A stretch of 64,000 bases of DNA from Neobacillus niacini (GTDB lineage Bacteria > Bacillota > Bacilli > Bacillales > Cytobacillaceae): assembly GCF_023715415.1 (NCBI RefSeq), contig NZ_JAMBOB010000006.1, positions 124,001 through 188,000 of the forward strand, given 5' to 3'. Positions within the stretch are counted from its first letter, which is position 1; every line of letters begins with the position of its first letter. The translations under genes were made by a program, and so were the position numbers. Positions 28,193 through 36,492 of the stretch are shown one piece after another. Under the pieces are notes generated by a model, which saw only the letters and a list, made by a program, of their open reading frames with translations, was not told the origin of the DNA and ran no database searches.

Positions 28193-28202
28193 AACAAAAA
28201 TA

Positions 28203-28231
28203 GCGCTGGGGCTTCCCCAACGCAATTTTTG
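28203..28231 (+). terminator. Terminator of the MFS gene
   Basis: GCGCTGGGG-CTT-CCCCAACGC (28203-28222) is followed by AATTTTTG. It also faces the convergent ferredoxin gene. Confidence 0.7.
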
Positions 28232-28247
28232 TTTTATTTTTATATTT

Positions 28248-28640
28248 CTAATATGGACTTAGCCAATCAGGGTCTCTATTCATACATACATGACATATCT
28301 CAGTTTCCACATTAAAGGTGTAAAAGGTATGCCCACAGTTCTTACACGTCTCCTGATGGATATTGTGTTGATTTTCACCTTTTCTCTTAATTTCCGGAAA
28401 AATCTCAATCGCATTTTCCGGACAAACATCTGTACAAGACGTACAATCTACACATTTTCCACTTTCAATCATAAGCTTATTGTCCTTAATTTGAAATAAT
28501 TTTTCAGGACAGAGAGTAAAACAAGCCTGACAGAGTGTGCATTTCTCTTTGTTTATCTTGACTGAGTAAAATTGATAATCAGGATAATATTTTGTTAACT
28601 TCCAATCATCCTTCTCCATCTTCCATGAAGCTGGACCCAT
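28248..28640 (-). CDS. 2[4Fe-4S] ferredoxin with C-terminal rubredoxin/zinc-ribbon-like knuckles
   Basis: A 130-residue iron-sulfur protein. The central bacterial-ferredoxin pair is CTLCQACFTLCP (about 34-45) and CVDCTSCTDVCP (about 63-74). An extra C-terminal domain with CKNCGHTF (about 99-106) and CHVC (about 115-118) looks like a zinc ribbon or rubredoxin site. It overlaps the 3' end of the preceding gene by 35 bases; an internal ATG (28619) would shorten the overlap. It is the last of three Fe-S genes transcribed together and probably passes electrons within that system. Confidence 0.75.
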   Translation of the reverse strand: MGPASWKMEKDDWKLTKYYPDYQFYSVKINKEKCTLCQACFTLCPEKLFQIKDNKLMIESGKCVDCTSCTDVCPENAIEIFPEIKRKGENQHNIHQETCKNCGHTFYTFNVETEICHVCMNRDPDWLSPY

Positions 28641-29148
28641 GTTTTTTTGCTAGTTGTTTCCCTTCTTTTTGAAGTGATCCAAATAAGGCTCTTCTTGTCA
28701 GCATTTCATCTATGACCTTTTCAACCACTACAATTGGACTTTCTTCAAGCAGCTGTAATTGGTCATTTGTCTCGAATAACACTGTTTCCCAGTTCTTGTT
28801 TAAAGGCTGATGAGCTTGAATTGATGTCATTCCTCTTTTTTTATAAATGAGTAATTCTTTAAGGGAGGGCACATAATTATAATCAAAAACCAGGCTCCCT
28901 TTCTCGAATACCCGATTGTTAATATTCCCCTCTATGGCAGACAATGGACAGGAGACTATACACTCACCACACATTGTACACTTAGTTGTATTGATGAAGA
29001 GCAGTTTTTCCTTTATTACGATTGCTTCATGCTCACATTTCTCTAGACAATAACCGCAAGTTGACTTCCGGCTCCGCTCTCTAACACATTTAGAGGTTAC
29101 GATTATTTCTTGATGCAGGCTTTCTAGCCAATTTATGAGGATTGACAT
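28606..29148 (-). CDS. 4Fe-4S cluster protein of the dmsB-like operon (180 aa)
   Basis: A protein with an N-terminal cysteine group (CVRERSRKSTCGYCLEKC) followed by a canonical CTMCGECIVSCP. The remaining two thirds (VPSLKELLIYKKRGMTSI, then helices) has no cysteine and may bind a partner. The first motif could complete a second cluster with the trailing Cys. I do not recognise a named family. It starts 28 bases after the DmsB-like gene and overlaps the next ferredoxin, so the three are one operon. Confidence 0.7.
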   Translation of the reverse strand: MSILINWLESLHQEIIVTSKCVRERSRKSTCGYCLEKCEHEAIVIKEKLLFINTTKCTMCGECIVSCPLSAIEGNINNRVFEKGSLVFDYNYVPSLKELLIYKKRGMTSIQAHQPLNKNWETVLFETNDQLQLLEESPIVVVEKVIDEMLTRRALFGSLQKEGKQLAKKHGSSFMEDGEG

Positions 29149-29176
29149 CTTTTCACCAACTCAACAATTAAAGTGT

Positions 29177-29758
29177 TTATACAAGTTTAGCATCACGATG
29201 GGGCGTAATGACAATATTTGGTTTTGTAATTGAAGAACTAGGCATGCCTTTAATTTGGCTAATTTTACCGTATTTTTTTCGTAGTTCTTCTATTGGTCCA
29301 AATTCAATTGCTCCTAATGGACATGTTGCTACACAGACAGGATCTTCCCCATTTTCCTGAAGATCGATACAAAAATTACATTTGTTTGATTTAAAAATCT
29401 CTTTGTTATATTGTGGTCCACCATACGGGCAAGCACTTACACATAACTGTGCTCCTGCACAAACTTCCTGATCTATTGTAACAACTCCATCCTCCTCACG
29501 TTTTACAATCGCACCAGTAGGACAGCTTTTGAGGCACGCTGGCTGTTCACAATGGTTACAAGCAATCGAGAAATAGTAAGATTTCACATTATGAACAATT
29601 CCTCCATTAGGCTGCTGAATATAAGAGCCTTCTTCTTTTGTGTAAACTCTTCGGAAGTTCATCCCTACTTCCGTATTATTCTTGTCTTTACAAGCCACAC
29701 TGCACGCCTTACAGCCTTGGCAGATACTTTGATTGATATAAAACCCTATTTGACCCAA
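29177..29758 (-). CDS. DmsB/NrfC-like four-cluster iron-sulfur subunit
   Basis: Electron-transfer subunit of the kind that links a membrane quinol oxidase to a molybdopterin reductase (DMSO/polysulfide reductase family). Four cysteine groups are visible: CQGCKACSVACK, CNHCEQPACLKSCP, CAGAQLCVSACPYGGPQYN and CNFCIDLQENGEDPVCVATCP. In the third, the usual CxxC is C100..A103, so one cluster may be [3Fe-4S] or absent. No catalytic or membrane-anchor gene is adjacent. The start is TTG at 29758, seven bases after AGGAG; the upstream GTG overlaps that site. Confidence 0.85.
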   Translation of the reverse strand: MGQIGFYINQSICQGCKACSVACKDKNNTEVGMNFRRVYTKEEGSYIQQPNGGIVHNVKSYYFSIACNHCEQPACLKSCPTGAIVKREEDGVVTIDQEVCAGAQLCVSACPYGGPQYNKEIFKSNKCNFCIDLQENGEDPVCVATCPLGAIEFGPIEELRKKYGKISQIKGMPSSSITKPNIVITPHRDAKLV

Positions 29759-29783
29759 AATAGTCACTCCTAATTTTTTATCA

Positions 29784-29799
29784 TGTGAACTTTTTCACA
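29784..29799. promoter_or_regulatory. Fnr/Rex-type operator before the Fe-S operon
   Basis: TGTGAACTTTTTCACA is a perfect TGTGA-N6-TCACA palindrome; with flanks ATGTGAA-N4-TTCACAA it also fits Rex with one mismatch. It lies only about 25 bases upstream of the TTG start, inside the probable leader. That is an odd place for classical activation and more like a downstream operator. The rest of 29800-30010 is A+T-rich and holds no gene I can support. Confidence 0.7.
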
Positions 29800-30026
29800 A
29801 AAATTCCTAATCGGTCTCCTAAACATTACTCTTCAAGATCTTTTATAACTCAATTTTACTTTATAGTTCTTAAATAAATATTAAATTTCAGAGTGTTCAC
29901 ATTTAATTCATAAAAACCATCCATATTTTGATAACAATTTATCCTTGAATCGTGTCATTTATTTTAAATTTTCGTCGAAATATGTATATAATAAAATAGG
30001 CAAATATTTAGCAAAGGATGATTTCA

Positions 30027-30329
30027 TTGAATATTACTGGTCATACAGTTGAAAAACTTGTAGATCCATTCGGCTTATTAAGTGGTGACCGTTATGAATT
30101 TTTTATAGAAATAGATGTTGAAGAAGAGGATGAACTCTTTTCTGATAAAGGAATTGGAATTAGAGTACTTTTTGTAGTCGATGATAATGGTCCCAAAATC
30201 TCCAACTATCATCTTTATGAAAGAGGAACCGATAAGGTTTTAGACTTTGAACTAGAAGAAGATGAGGAATTATTAGTGTTTAATTACTGTAAAGAGAACA
30301 TTGGTGGATTAGAAAAAGCAGAGGAATAG
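30027..30329 (+). CDS. DUF6509-like small acidic protein (100 aa)
   Basis: A soluble acidic protein beginning MNITGHTVEKLVDPFGLLSGDRYEF and containing EIDVEEEDELFSDKGIGIRVLF. This matches a conserved Bacillus protein that I associate with DUF6509; function unknown. The start is taken as TTG 30027, downstream of AAAGGATGA; an in-frame ATG at 30018 would sit within that ribosome-binding site. A terminator overlaps the stop. Confidence 0.7.
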   Translation: MNITGHTVEKLVDPFGLLSGDRYEFFIEIDVEEEDELFSDKGIGIRVLFVVDDNGPKISNYHLYERGTDKVLDFELEEDEELLVFNYCKENIGGLEKAEE

Positions 30330-30350
30330 GAATATTCCCCTGCTTTTTCT
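30313..30350 (+). terminator. Terminator overlapping the DUF6509-like stop
   Basis: AAAAAGCAG (30313-30321) pairs with CTGCTTTTT (30340-30348), with additional GGAAT/ATTCC pairing inside. It also faces the convergent ydjO-like gene. Confidence 0.7.
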
Positions 30351-30359
30351 CTGTTTTTA

Positions 30360-30563
30360 TTACATGAAGTTTTTACTGTGGTTATGAATGACTTGTAGTT
30401 CTTTTGTTGATTGACTCATTTCACTTTTGCATATTGGACAGAGGGGCACTTCAGTGCTCTTAAAATTGTCACGAATCCAGCACTTACACGTCTCTGAATT
30501 ACATTCCCAAATTTTAGTTTCTTCAAGCTTTACTTCTTCATCATTTCTTCTACCAAACGCCAA
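30360..30563 (-). CDS. Cold-inducible protein YdjO-like
   Basis: A 67-residue protein with a zinc-ribbon pattern: CNSETCKCW (about 21-29) and CPICKSEM (about 42-49). It begins MAFGRRNDEEVKLEETKIWEC, close to B. subtilis YdjO, which is annotated as cold-inducible. The start is TTG 30563, five bases after AAGGGGTGAT; a GTG three codons upstream overlaps that site. It sits just downstream of a Csp gene, separated by a terminator. Confidence 0.75.
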   Translation of the reverse strand: MAFGRRNDEEVKLEETKIWECNSETCKCWIRDNFKSTEVPLCPICKSEMSQSTKELQVIHNHSKNFM

Positions 30564-30633
30564 AATGATCACCCCTTGTACTTTTTGCAGAACAGTTTTT
30601 TGTAATTTAAAGCTAATACATCTTTATAAAGAT

Positions 30634-30670
30634 AAAAAGGTGATGCCTTATCACTGCACCACCTTTTATT
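30634..30670 (-). terminator. Terminator of the csp gene
   Basis: AAAAGGTG (30635-30642) pairs with CACCTTTT (30660-30667). On the minus strand T's follow. Confidence 0.65.
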
Positions 30671-30681
30671 TTTTAAATGAA

Positions 30682-30882
30682 TTAAACAGCTTTTACGTTA
30701 GCAGCTTGTGGTCCACGAGCGCCTTCGACGATTTCGAAAGAAACTGATTGACCTTCTTCTAATGTTTTGAAACCTTCTGATTGAATTGCTGAGAAGTGTA
30801 CGAATACATCTTGACCGCCATCAGCTTCAATAAATCCAAAACCTTTTTCTGCATTAAACCATTTTACTTTACCGTTATTCAT
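30682..30882 (-). CDS. Cold shock protein (CspA/CspB family)
   Basis: A 66-residue OB-fold RNA/ssDNA chaperone. It begins [19 protein letters not shown] with RNP1 (KGFGFIE) and RNP2 (VFVHFSAI) and ends [13 protein letters not shown] 30882 follows a GGGGG-containing ribosome-binding site; a longer in-frame reading upstream lies in the leader. The mRNA leader is about 150 bases, as usual for cold-shock genes, where leader folding controls translation at low temperature. Confidence 0.96.
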   Translation of the reverse strand: MNNGKVKWFNAEKGFGFIEADGGQDVFVHFSAIQSEGFKTLEEGQSVSFEIVEGARGPQAANVKAV

Positions 30883-31039
30883 GAATAGTACCCCCAAAGA
30901 TTTGTTCACTTTAAGTTAATAACCATTTAAACAATCAAAAAGCCGCAATACACAACAGGGTAATAGACATCACCCACATTACGTGCAGTTACGACTACTT
31001 AAACAATAAATATTTACACGAACTTAAAAGCGTATCTTT

Positions 31040-31068
31040 ATAATACCATATTTATATCTAAAAGTCAA
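31040..31068 (-). promoter_or_regulatory. Sigma-A promoter of the csp gene
   Basis: On the minus strand, TTGACT (31068-31063), a 17-base spacer and TATTAT (31045-31040) make a strong promoter. Transcription would start near 31033, giving a leader of about 150 bases before the Csp start codon. Confidence 0.8.
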
Positions 31069-31120
31069 TAAAGTTAATAGTATAGCATACTAACAAGCTA
31101 CTATAAATAAATAATAAAAA

Positions 31121-32083
31121 TTATTTTTTTCCAAAATCTCCTTGTAAGAAGACTTCCATAAAGTTAATGACAAACTTCTGGATATCAGCCTCCATACCAA
31201 TATTATCTAAGGTTTCAGGAGGCTCTTTGTCTGGTTTGGGACGGAAATCAGCAATACTTTTTCCTTTTGCTTTACCAAATTCTTCTACTCTTACTCTTCT
31301 TGGAATATACCTTACAATTTCAGGATTCGTAATCGCCATTAAGGGTATTACATCATGAAATGGTGCACCTTTAATACCTGGTATGTTTTTTTGATAGGCC
31401 TTAAAATAATAATCAAAGGCAGGTTTTAGTAATGGTCTAAAAGGTGTTGGGCTGTTTTCGCTAAGATAATTGATAACCTCTGGTGTAATAATCGCTTTAT
31501 TCGTAACATTTAATGGATATAAATATATATTATGTGCTTTTTCCATCACTATATTTGCCGCAATGGAATCAGAATAGAAGTTAGCTTCTGCTTCTGCTGA
31601 AATATTCCCTGGAACTAAGAAGGCACCTCCCATTATATAAAAAGCAGTTACATCCTTAAAAACATTATCCCCATATAAAACGAACATGAGAGCTAATTCT
31701 GTCAATCTGCCAACATTGACGATAATAAGATCGCCTTTGTATTCATTAATAATTTCGAGGATTTTATTAAAATCATGGACCTCTACTTTTTGAAGGGAAT
31801 CAGGCGGCTTGATTGGTCCTAGTCCCTCCGGTCCATGAATTTCAGGATAAAACTGAACAGACTCACCAGATAGTGGTCCTGCTGCTCCAGCAATGATAGG
31901 AATATCCTCTCGCCCAGCTAAATCAAGTAAATAAGCTGTATTTTTTACAGATTGCTCTTTTGGTGTATTTCCATATCCACTTACAATTCCGACAATATTT
32001 AAATCTGGATTTAATAATGCATACATGATGGCAAAAGAATCATCAATTCCAGGATCTGAAAACAAAAGCACATTATAAGCCAT
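31121..32083 (-). CDS. Nucleoside hydrolase (IUNH family)
   Basis: Hydrolyses the N-glycosidic bond of ribonucleosides. It has 320 residues. The Ca-binding Asp cluster near the N-terminus reads SDPGIDDSFAI (D10, D14, D15). LTELALMFVLYGDN, FYIMGGAFLVPGNISAEAEANFYSD and APFHDVIPLMAI carry the other conserved active-site positions (N, E, N and the terminal HD). A preference for purines or pyrimidines cannot be deduced. It is monocistronic, downstream of the ku terminator. Confidence 0.9.
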   Translation of the reverse strand: MAYNVLLFSDPGIDDSFAIMYALLNPDLNIVGIVSGYGNTPKEQSVKNTAYLLDLAGREDIPIIAGAAGPLSGESVQFYPEIHGPEGLGPIKPPDSLQKVEVHDFNKILEIINEYKGDLIIVNVGRLTELALMFVLYGDNVFKDVTAFYIMGGAFLVPGNISAEAEANFYSDSIAANIVMEKAHNIYLYPLNVTNKAIITPEVINYLSENSPTPFRPLLKPAFDYYFKAYQKNIPGIKGAPFHDVIPLMAITNPEIVRYIPRRVRVEEFGKAKGKSIADFRPKPDKEPPETLDNIGMEADIQKFVINFMEVFLQGDFGKK

Positions 32084-32184
32084 TCCCTCTCCCCCGTGCC
32101 TCTTTAAATTTTCATTCTTACATAAGAATATGCCAAAAATTGGATTGAAAGTACTATCGGCTATAAGGCTAAATACTCAAAAAA

Positions 32185-32216
32185 GAACCGACTCGAGTTC
32201 GTCGAATCGGTTTCTT
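32185..32216 (-). terminator. Terminator of ku
   Basis: GAACCGACTCGA (32185-32196) pairs with TCGAATCGGTTTC (32202-32214), with one mismatch. On the minus strand TTTTTT follows. Confidence 0.75.
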
Positions 32217-32218
32217 CC

Positions 32219-33118
32219 TTAGGCTTCTTTTTTTACCTTTGGTGCAGCCTTTTTTCTTGGTGCTGCCGGCTTTTTGACTATTGTTTCTTTTTTCACAGCT
32301 TTTTCCTTTAATGTCGGTTCTTTTATTCCAGCAGCTACACTTCTTGGCTTGGTTCTATCAATTGATGCCTGTAATGCCGCCATTAAATCGGTAACATTTG
32401 AAGGTGTTTCTTTCGCTGTTGGTGTCACCGTTTCTTGTCCCGAACGTTTGGCTTCGATTAATTCCAATAATGCCGTTCGATATTCATCTGTATATTTTTC
32501 AGGCTCAAATTCAGATGTTAATTGGTCAATCAGCATAATGGCTGTATCTAATTCTTTATCCGTTACTTTATCGTCCGCTGGAACATTGGGAACATCCGCT
32601 GCACGGCGAACCTCATCTGGAAAATGGATGGTTTCCATTACTAGGGTATTATCATACACACGAATCACTGCCATTTGCTCTTTTGATCGAATAACGATTT
32701 TTGCAATTCCCACTTTATGTGATTCTTGAAGAGCTTTTCGCAGCAAAGAATAGGCTTTACTTCCACCTTCATTTGGCGACATATAATAACTCCGGTCAAA
32801 ATAAACAGGGTCAATTTCCTCCATTTTGACGAAATCAATGATTTCTACAGCCTTCTCTTCATTTTCCTTGCGAATCTTTTCTAGGTCCTCATGGTCGAGC
32901 ACAACAAATTTTCCTTTTGTATATTCGTATGCTTTAACGATGTCCTCGGGCTTTACTTCCTCTTCACATACTGTGCAGATCTTTTCATATTTAATCGGGG
33001 CATGGCATTTATTATGCAGAGTCCGGAGTTTAATGTCTTTATCCTCAGTGGCTGTATGAAGCTTTATTGGTATATTCACCAGCCCAAAACTAATGCTGCC
33101 TTTCCACATCGTATGCAT
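32219..33118 (-). CDS. ku: Ku protein, non-homologous end joining
   Basis: A homodimeric ring that binds DNA double-strand ends and recruits LigD (B. subtilis YkoV). It has 299 residues with the Ku core beginning WKGSISFGLVNIPIKLHTAT, then CHAPIKYEKICTVCEEEV and DRSYYMSPNEGGSKAYSLLRKAL. A Lys/Pro/Ala-rich C-terminal tail (about 270-299) is typical for DNA binding by bacterial Ku. It is divergent from ligD, so the pair share a roughly 130-base control region. In spore formers this system repairs breaks in germinating spores. Confidence 0.95.
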   Translation of the reverse strand: MHTMWKGSISFGLVNIPIKLHTATEDKDIKLRTLHNKCHAPIKYEKICTVCEEEVKPEDIVKAYEYTKGKFVVLDHEDLEKIRKENEEKAVEIIDFVKMEEIDPVYFDRSYYMSPNEGGSKAYSLLRKALQESHKVGIAKIVIRSKEQMAVIRVYDNTLVMETIHFPDEVRRAADVPNVPADDKVTDKELDTAIMLIDQLTSEFEPEKYTDEYRTALLELIEAKRSGQETVTPTAKETPSNVTDLMAALQASIDRTKPRSVAAGIKEPTLKEKAVKKETIVKKPAAPRKKAAPKVKKEA

Positions 33119-33247
33119 AGCGTCATTCTCCCATCTTTTTGTTATTATTTTTGCTTTTCTTAACCCACTCCATTCCTAAAAACATTTGGAAAAGGATGAA
33201 TGATTAAGGTTTGTAACAAAATAAAGAAAAAGAAAGGAAATACATCA

Positions 33248-35080
33248 ATGAAACCGATGCTGCCAACGCTAACCTTTGATTTAACCATTCAACCTGATTG
33301 GCTGTACGAGGTAAAATATGACGGGTTTCGGGCTATTTTGAATTGGGATAAAAACGGAATTACCTTAACAAGCAGGAATGATAAGCCATTGCTTTCACAA
33401 TTCCCTGAAATAAAAGAATTCCTTGAGTCTCACGAGGAGTTTTTTCAACCCTACCTTCCCCTTCGACTAGATAGTGAGCTTGTATTTCTGGAAAGTCCCT
33501 ATAAGGCAAGCTTTTCTACTATCCAGGTTCGCGGCAGAATGAAAGCATCTAAAAAAATTGCTGAACAAGCCGCTAAATCACCTTGTCGCTTAATGGTATT
33601 CGATATTCTTGTATTAGCTGGGAAAGCTATGCACTCAAAATCGTTTGCCAAACGCAAGGAGGAGCTTAATAGCCTATTCGAAAAACTTAGTCTTCCCATT
33701 GAAGCAGATCCATATAGTAATCAATTAATTCAGCTGGTAAAAGCACATACAGATTTTAATAAAGTATGGGAAAACGTTGTATTACAGGATGGGGAAGGAA
33801 TTATTGCTAAGCATAAGAATAGCCTCTGGGAGGAGGGAAAAAGGTCTCTACAATGGTTAAAATATAAAAACTGGAAATATGTCTCCTGTTTTATTACTGC
33901 CTTCGAAAAGGCAAATGGGTACTTTTATATAGGAGTTTATCATGAAGGGCAAATCCATGGAATTGGTCAAGTGCTCTTTGGTTTTAAACCGGATGAGAAA
34001 TCAGCACTTCAAAGTACTATTAGACAAAATATGGTTTCTGAGGACAGCCAATTTATCTTTGTTGACCCGGCTATTTGTCTAGAGGTTAAATATCTTGAGC
34101 TTTATGATAATCAGTTGCGCGAGCCTCATTTTCATACATTCCGTTTTGATTTAAAACCGCATGAATGTACATATGAACAATTTATTTTTAAACAAAAAAA
34201 CTTACCTGAGGATTTGGATATTACACATCCTGATAAGCCTCTATGGAAAAACAATGATATACAAAAGGCGGACTTTATTCTGTACCTGCGTGAAATTTCT
34301 CCTTATATGCTGCCTTTTTTAGAAAATAGGATTTTGACCGTTATTCGTTATCCTCATGGTATGTTCGGCGACCCTTTTTATCAAAAGAATTGTCCAGAGT
34401 ATGCACCAGATTTTGTAGAGACACACCAGGAAGAAGGTATTGACTATATTGTTTGTAACAATCTAAAAACATTGATTTGGCTAGGGAATCAGCTGGCGAT
34501 TGAATTCCATATCCCTTTTCAGACCATACACAGTAAGGGGGCGAGTGAAATTGTCTTTGACTTGGATCCTCCCTCAAAGGAGGAATTTCACTTGGCGGTA
34601 AAGGCAGCATTGTTAATCAAAGAGGTACTTGATCAATTGAATCTCATTGGATTTGTAAAGACCTCAGGAAATAAAGGATTACAGGTCTATCTGCCGCTCC
34701 CTGAGAATGTATTTTCCTTTGATGATACACGTTTATTTACGAGCTTTATTGCCGAATATTTAATTTCAAAGGATCCTGATTCGTTTACCACCGAACGTAT
34801 GAAAAAAAATCGTGGAAACCGGCTTTACGTTGATTATGTGCAGCATAGTGAGGGGAAAACGATTGTTGCCCCCTATTCGATGAGGGGAAATGAGCATGCC
34901 GGAGTGGCCACACCACTTTATTGGGAAGAAGTGAGTGACAAACTGAATCCGGTACACTTTACAATGGAGAATGCTTTGCATCGTATTCGAAAACAAGGCG
35001 ACCCGTTTAAAAATTACTTTCAAACCAAATCTATTCAGGCCTTTGAGCCTGTTTTAGAAGTATTAAAAGCAAAGAAATAA
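33248..35080 (+). CDS. ligD: ATP-dependent DNA ligase LigD (ligase plus polymerase)
   Basis: The end-joining ligase partner of Ku. The N-terminal adenylation/OB domain (about 1-270) has the AMP-accepting lysine in EVKYDGFR (K23) and GEGIIAKHK, LQWLKYKNWK. The C-terminal archaeo-eukaryotic primase-like polymerase domain (about 290-605) shows FDLDPPSKEEF and SGNKGLQVYLPL. No 3'-phosphoesterase domain is present, as in B. subtilis. The start is taken at ATG 33248 (AAAGAAAGG upstream); an in-frame ATG at 33200 would add 16 Lys-rich residues and cannot be excluded. Confidence 0.94.
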   Translation: MKPMLPTLTFDLTIQPDWLYEVKYDGFRAILNWDKNGITLTSRNDKPLLSQFPEIKEFLESHEEFFQPYLPLRLDSELVFLESPYKASFSTIQVRGRMKASKKIAEQAAKSPCRLMVFDILVLAGKAMHSKSFAKRKEELNSLFEKLSLPIEADPYSNQLIQLVKAHTDFNKVWENVVLQDGEGIIAKHKNSLWEEGKRSLQWLKYKNWKYVSCFITAFEKANGYFYIGVYHEGQIHGIGQVLFGFKPDEKSALQSTIRQNMVSEDSQFIFVDPAICLEVKYLELYDNQLREPHFHTFRFDLKPHECTYEQFIFKQKNLPEDLDITHPDKPLWKNNDIQKADFILYLREISPYMLPFLENRILTVIRYPHGMFGDPFYQKNCPEYAPDFVETHQEEGIDYIVCNNLKTLIWLGNQLAIEFHIPFQTIHSKGASEIVFDLDPPSKEEFHLAVKAALLIKEVLDQLNLIGFVKTSGNKGLQVYLPLPENVFSFDDTRLFTSFIAEYLISKDPDSFTTERMKKNRGNRLYVDYVQHSEGKTIVAPYSMRGNEHAGVATPLYWEEVSDKLNPVHFTMENALHRIRKQGDPFKNYFQTKSIQAFEPVLEVLKAKK

Positions 35081-35089
35081 TCTTAGTGA

Positions 35090-35395
35090 CCGTTACCTTG
35101 TTTCAAATTTGGTTTCGGTCACTATGGAGCTCTTATAGTTACCGTTCCTTTGTAATTAATCTAATCTCGGTAACTATACCCAGTGTCTGCATTGACCCAA
35201 ATTCATTTTCGACAAGCTCTTCGGTCACTCCAGACTGCTTGCATTTACCCAAATTCATTTTCAACAAGCTCTTCGGTCACTCCAGCCTGCTTGCATTTAC
35301 CCAAATCCCTTTCATACTAGCTCTTCGGTCACTCCAGCCTGTCTGCATTGTCCCAAATTCCTTTCAAACTAGCTCCTCGGTCACTCCAAGTAACC
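35090..35395. repeat. Degenerate 52-bp tandem repeat array
   Basis: The word CGGTCAC/CGGTAAC recurs at 35116, 35168, 35222, 35274, 35326 and 35378, a spacing of 52, 54, 52, 52 and 52 bases. The last three full units are most alike (CTCCAGnCTGyyTGCATT, then CCCAAATyC, TTTCAnACTAGCTC); the first two are degenerate. Because 52 is not a multiple of three, the repeats shift frame each unit and are not a coding repeat. They lie between ligD and the dapF terminator. Confidence 0.85.
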
Positions 35396-35407
35396 TGCAC
35401 GAACAAA

Positions 35408-35440
35408 AAGGTCACATAAAAATTTCTATGTGACCTTATT
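35408..35440. terminator. Terminator between ligD/repeats and dapF
   Basis: AAGGTCACATA (35408-35418) pairs with TATGTGACCTT (35427-35437). T-rich tails on both strands permit bidirectional use. The AGGTCAC word also resembles the repeat core, so the hairpin may derive from it. Confidence 0.8.
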
Positions 35441-35449
35441 TTAACTATT

Positions 35450-36430
35450 TTACAATCCTGTTTTCTTCAAATAGGCTTGGGCTTCTGCCTGTAGTCTTTC
35501 GTAGGTTTGCTGTTCAGCAAACTCCTCCTTCGAACTTACTTGAAAGGTTTTCCGAGCCAATTCAACTTCAATCTTCGCATGGTATAAGTATGTTGCATTT
35601 CCAATCAAATCAATAGAATAATTCTCGTTATTTTCATGAACCACGCATTGAACTTTACCGCCATTATTATAAACATTAATTATTTCCTCTACATGATTCA
35701 GTCCTTGTAGACATGTGACTAATGACGATGCTGACATCGCAGTACCACATGCATTTGTGAAGCCTACCCCGCGCTCAAAGGTATTTACATAAATACTTCC
35801 CTCATCCAAGGATTTAACGAAGCTGACGTTCACGCCATCAGGGAATAACGTATTTGGATTATTCACCTGCTCACTTATCTCTTTTTGCACTCCGGATTTC
35901 AATTGGTCTGTTTCCACAACCGAGATTAAATGAGGGTTCGGCACTGCAAGCGCTGAAAACGTTAATTCCTCTGACAGCTCACGGATTTTTTCATTTATTA
36001 AGTTTGGTTCATTTAGATTCAATGGCAAGTCACCCAAACGAAAAGAAACGGGTGAAATTTCTACTTGGTAGGTGGGTACACTGGGATAAATATCTGTTTG
36101 CTTACTCACCTTTAAATCCGCCTTCATCGTTTCAATAACCGCTTCATTAAGCCCCTGCATTTCACAAACATATCTAGCCACCAACCGAAGACCGTTCCCA
36201 CACATCGATGCCTCTGAACCATCAGTGTTAAATACCCGCATTCTTCCATCCGCATGGTTGCTTTTCATAATAAAAAGAATACCATCTGCCCCTAATTCTG
36301 AATCTCTGTCACATAACAAAGTAGCAAGCTGCGACCTTTCGCTTTCCGAAAAGGAATAAGAATTCGTTATTTCATCAATTAAGAGAAAATCATTTCCTGA
36401 ACCATGACCTTTAATTAAATCAATTTGCAC
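35450..36430 (-). CDS. dapF: Diaminopimelate epimerase (long DapF variant)
   Basis: Interconverts LL- and meso-diaminopimelate for lysine and peptidoglycan synthesis. It has about 326 residues against about 275 typical, the extra length being a C-terminal Glu/Lys/Gln-rich tail. The two catalytic cysteines are in SMCGNGLR and NACGTAMSAS. The second motif departs from the usual ACGTGA, so a related epimerase activity is possible. The start is GTG 36430, seven bases after GGAGGT; the adjacent GTG at 36433 is an alternative. Confidence 0.85.
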   Translation of the reverse strand: MQIDLIKGHGSGNDFLLIDEITNSYSFSESERSQLATLLCDRDSELGADGILFIMKSNHADGRMRVFNTDGSEASMCGNGLRLVARYVCEMQGLNEAVIETMKADLKVSKQTDIYPSVPTYQVEISPVSFRLGDLPLNLNEPNLINEKIRELSEELTFSALAVPNPHLISVVETDQLKSGVQKEISEQVNNPNTLFPDGVNVSFVKSLDEGSIYVNTFERGVGFTNACGTAMSASSLVTCLQGLNHVEEIINVYNNGGKVQCVVHENNENYSIDLIGNATYLYHAKIEVELARKTFQVSSKEEFAEQQTYERLQAEAQAYLKKTGL

Positions 36431-36492
36431 CACAAATACCTCCGCCATTTTTTAACTTATTCTATCAAATAATTGGCGAGAATAACACTGCC

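Noticed and set aside
33120..33165. Sigma-G promoter upstream of ku
   Set aside because: GAATG with a 17-base spacer is present, but the -10 (CAAAAATA) departs from CATNNTA; too weak to list as a feature.
35168..35400. CRISPR array
   Set aside because: The whole unit is repeated rather than short repeats with unique spacers, and no cas gene is present.
35086..35433. 115-residue reading frame across the repeat array
   Set aside because: The 52-base period shifts the frame each unit, there is no ribosome-binding site, and composition is unlike coding sequence.
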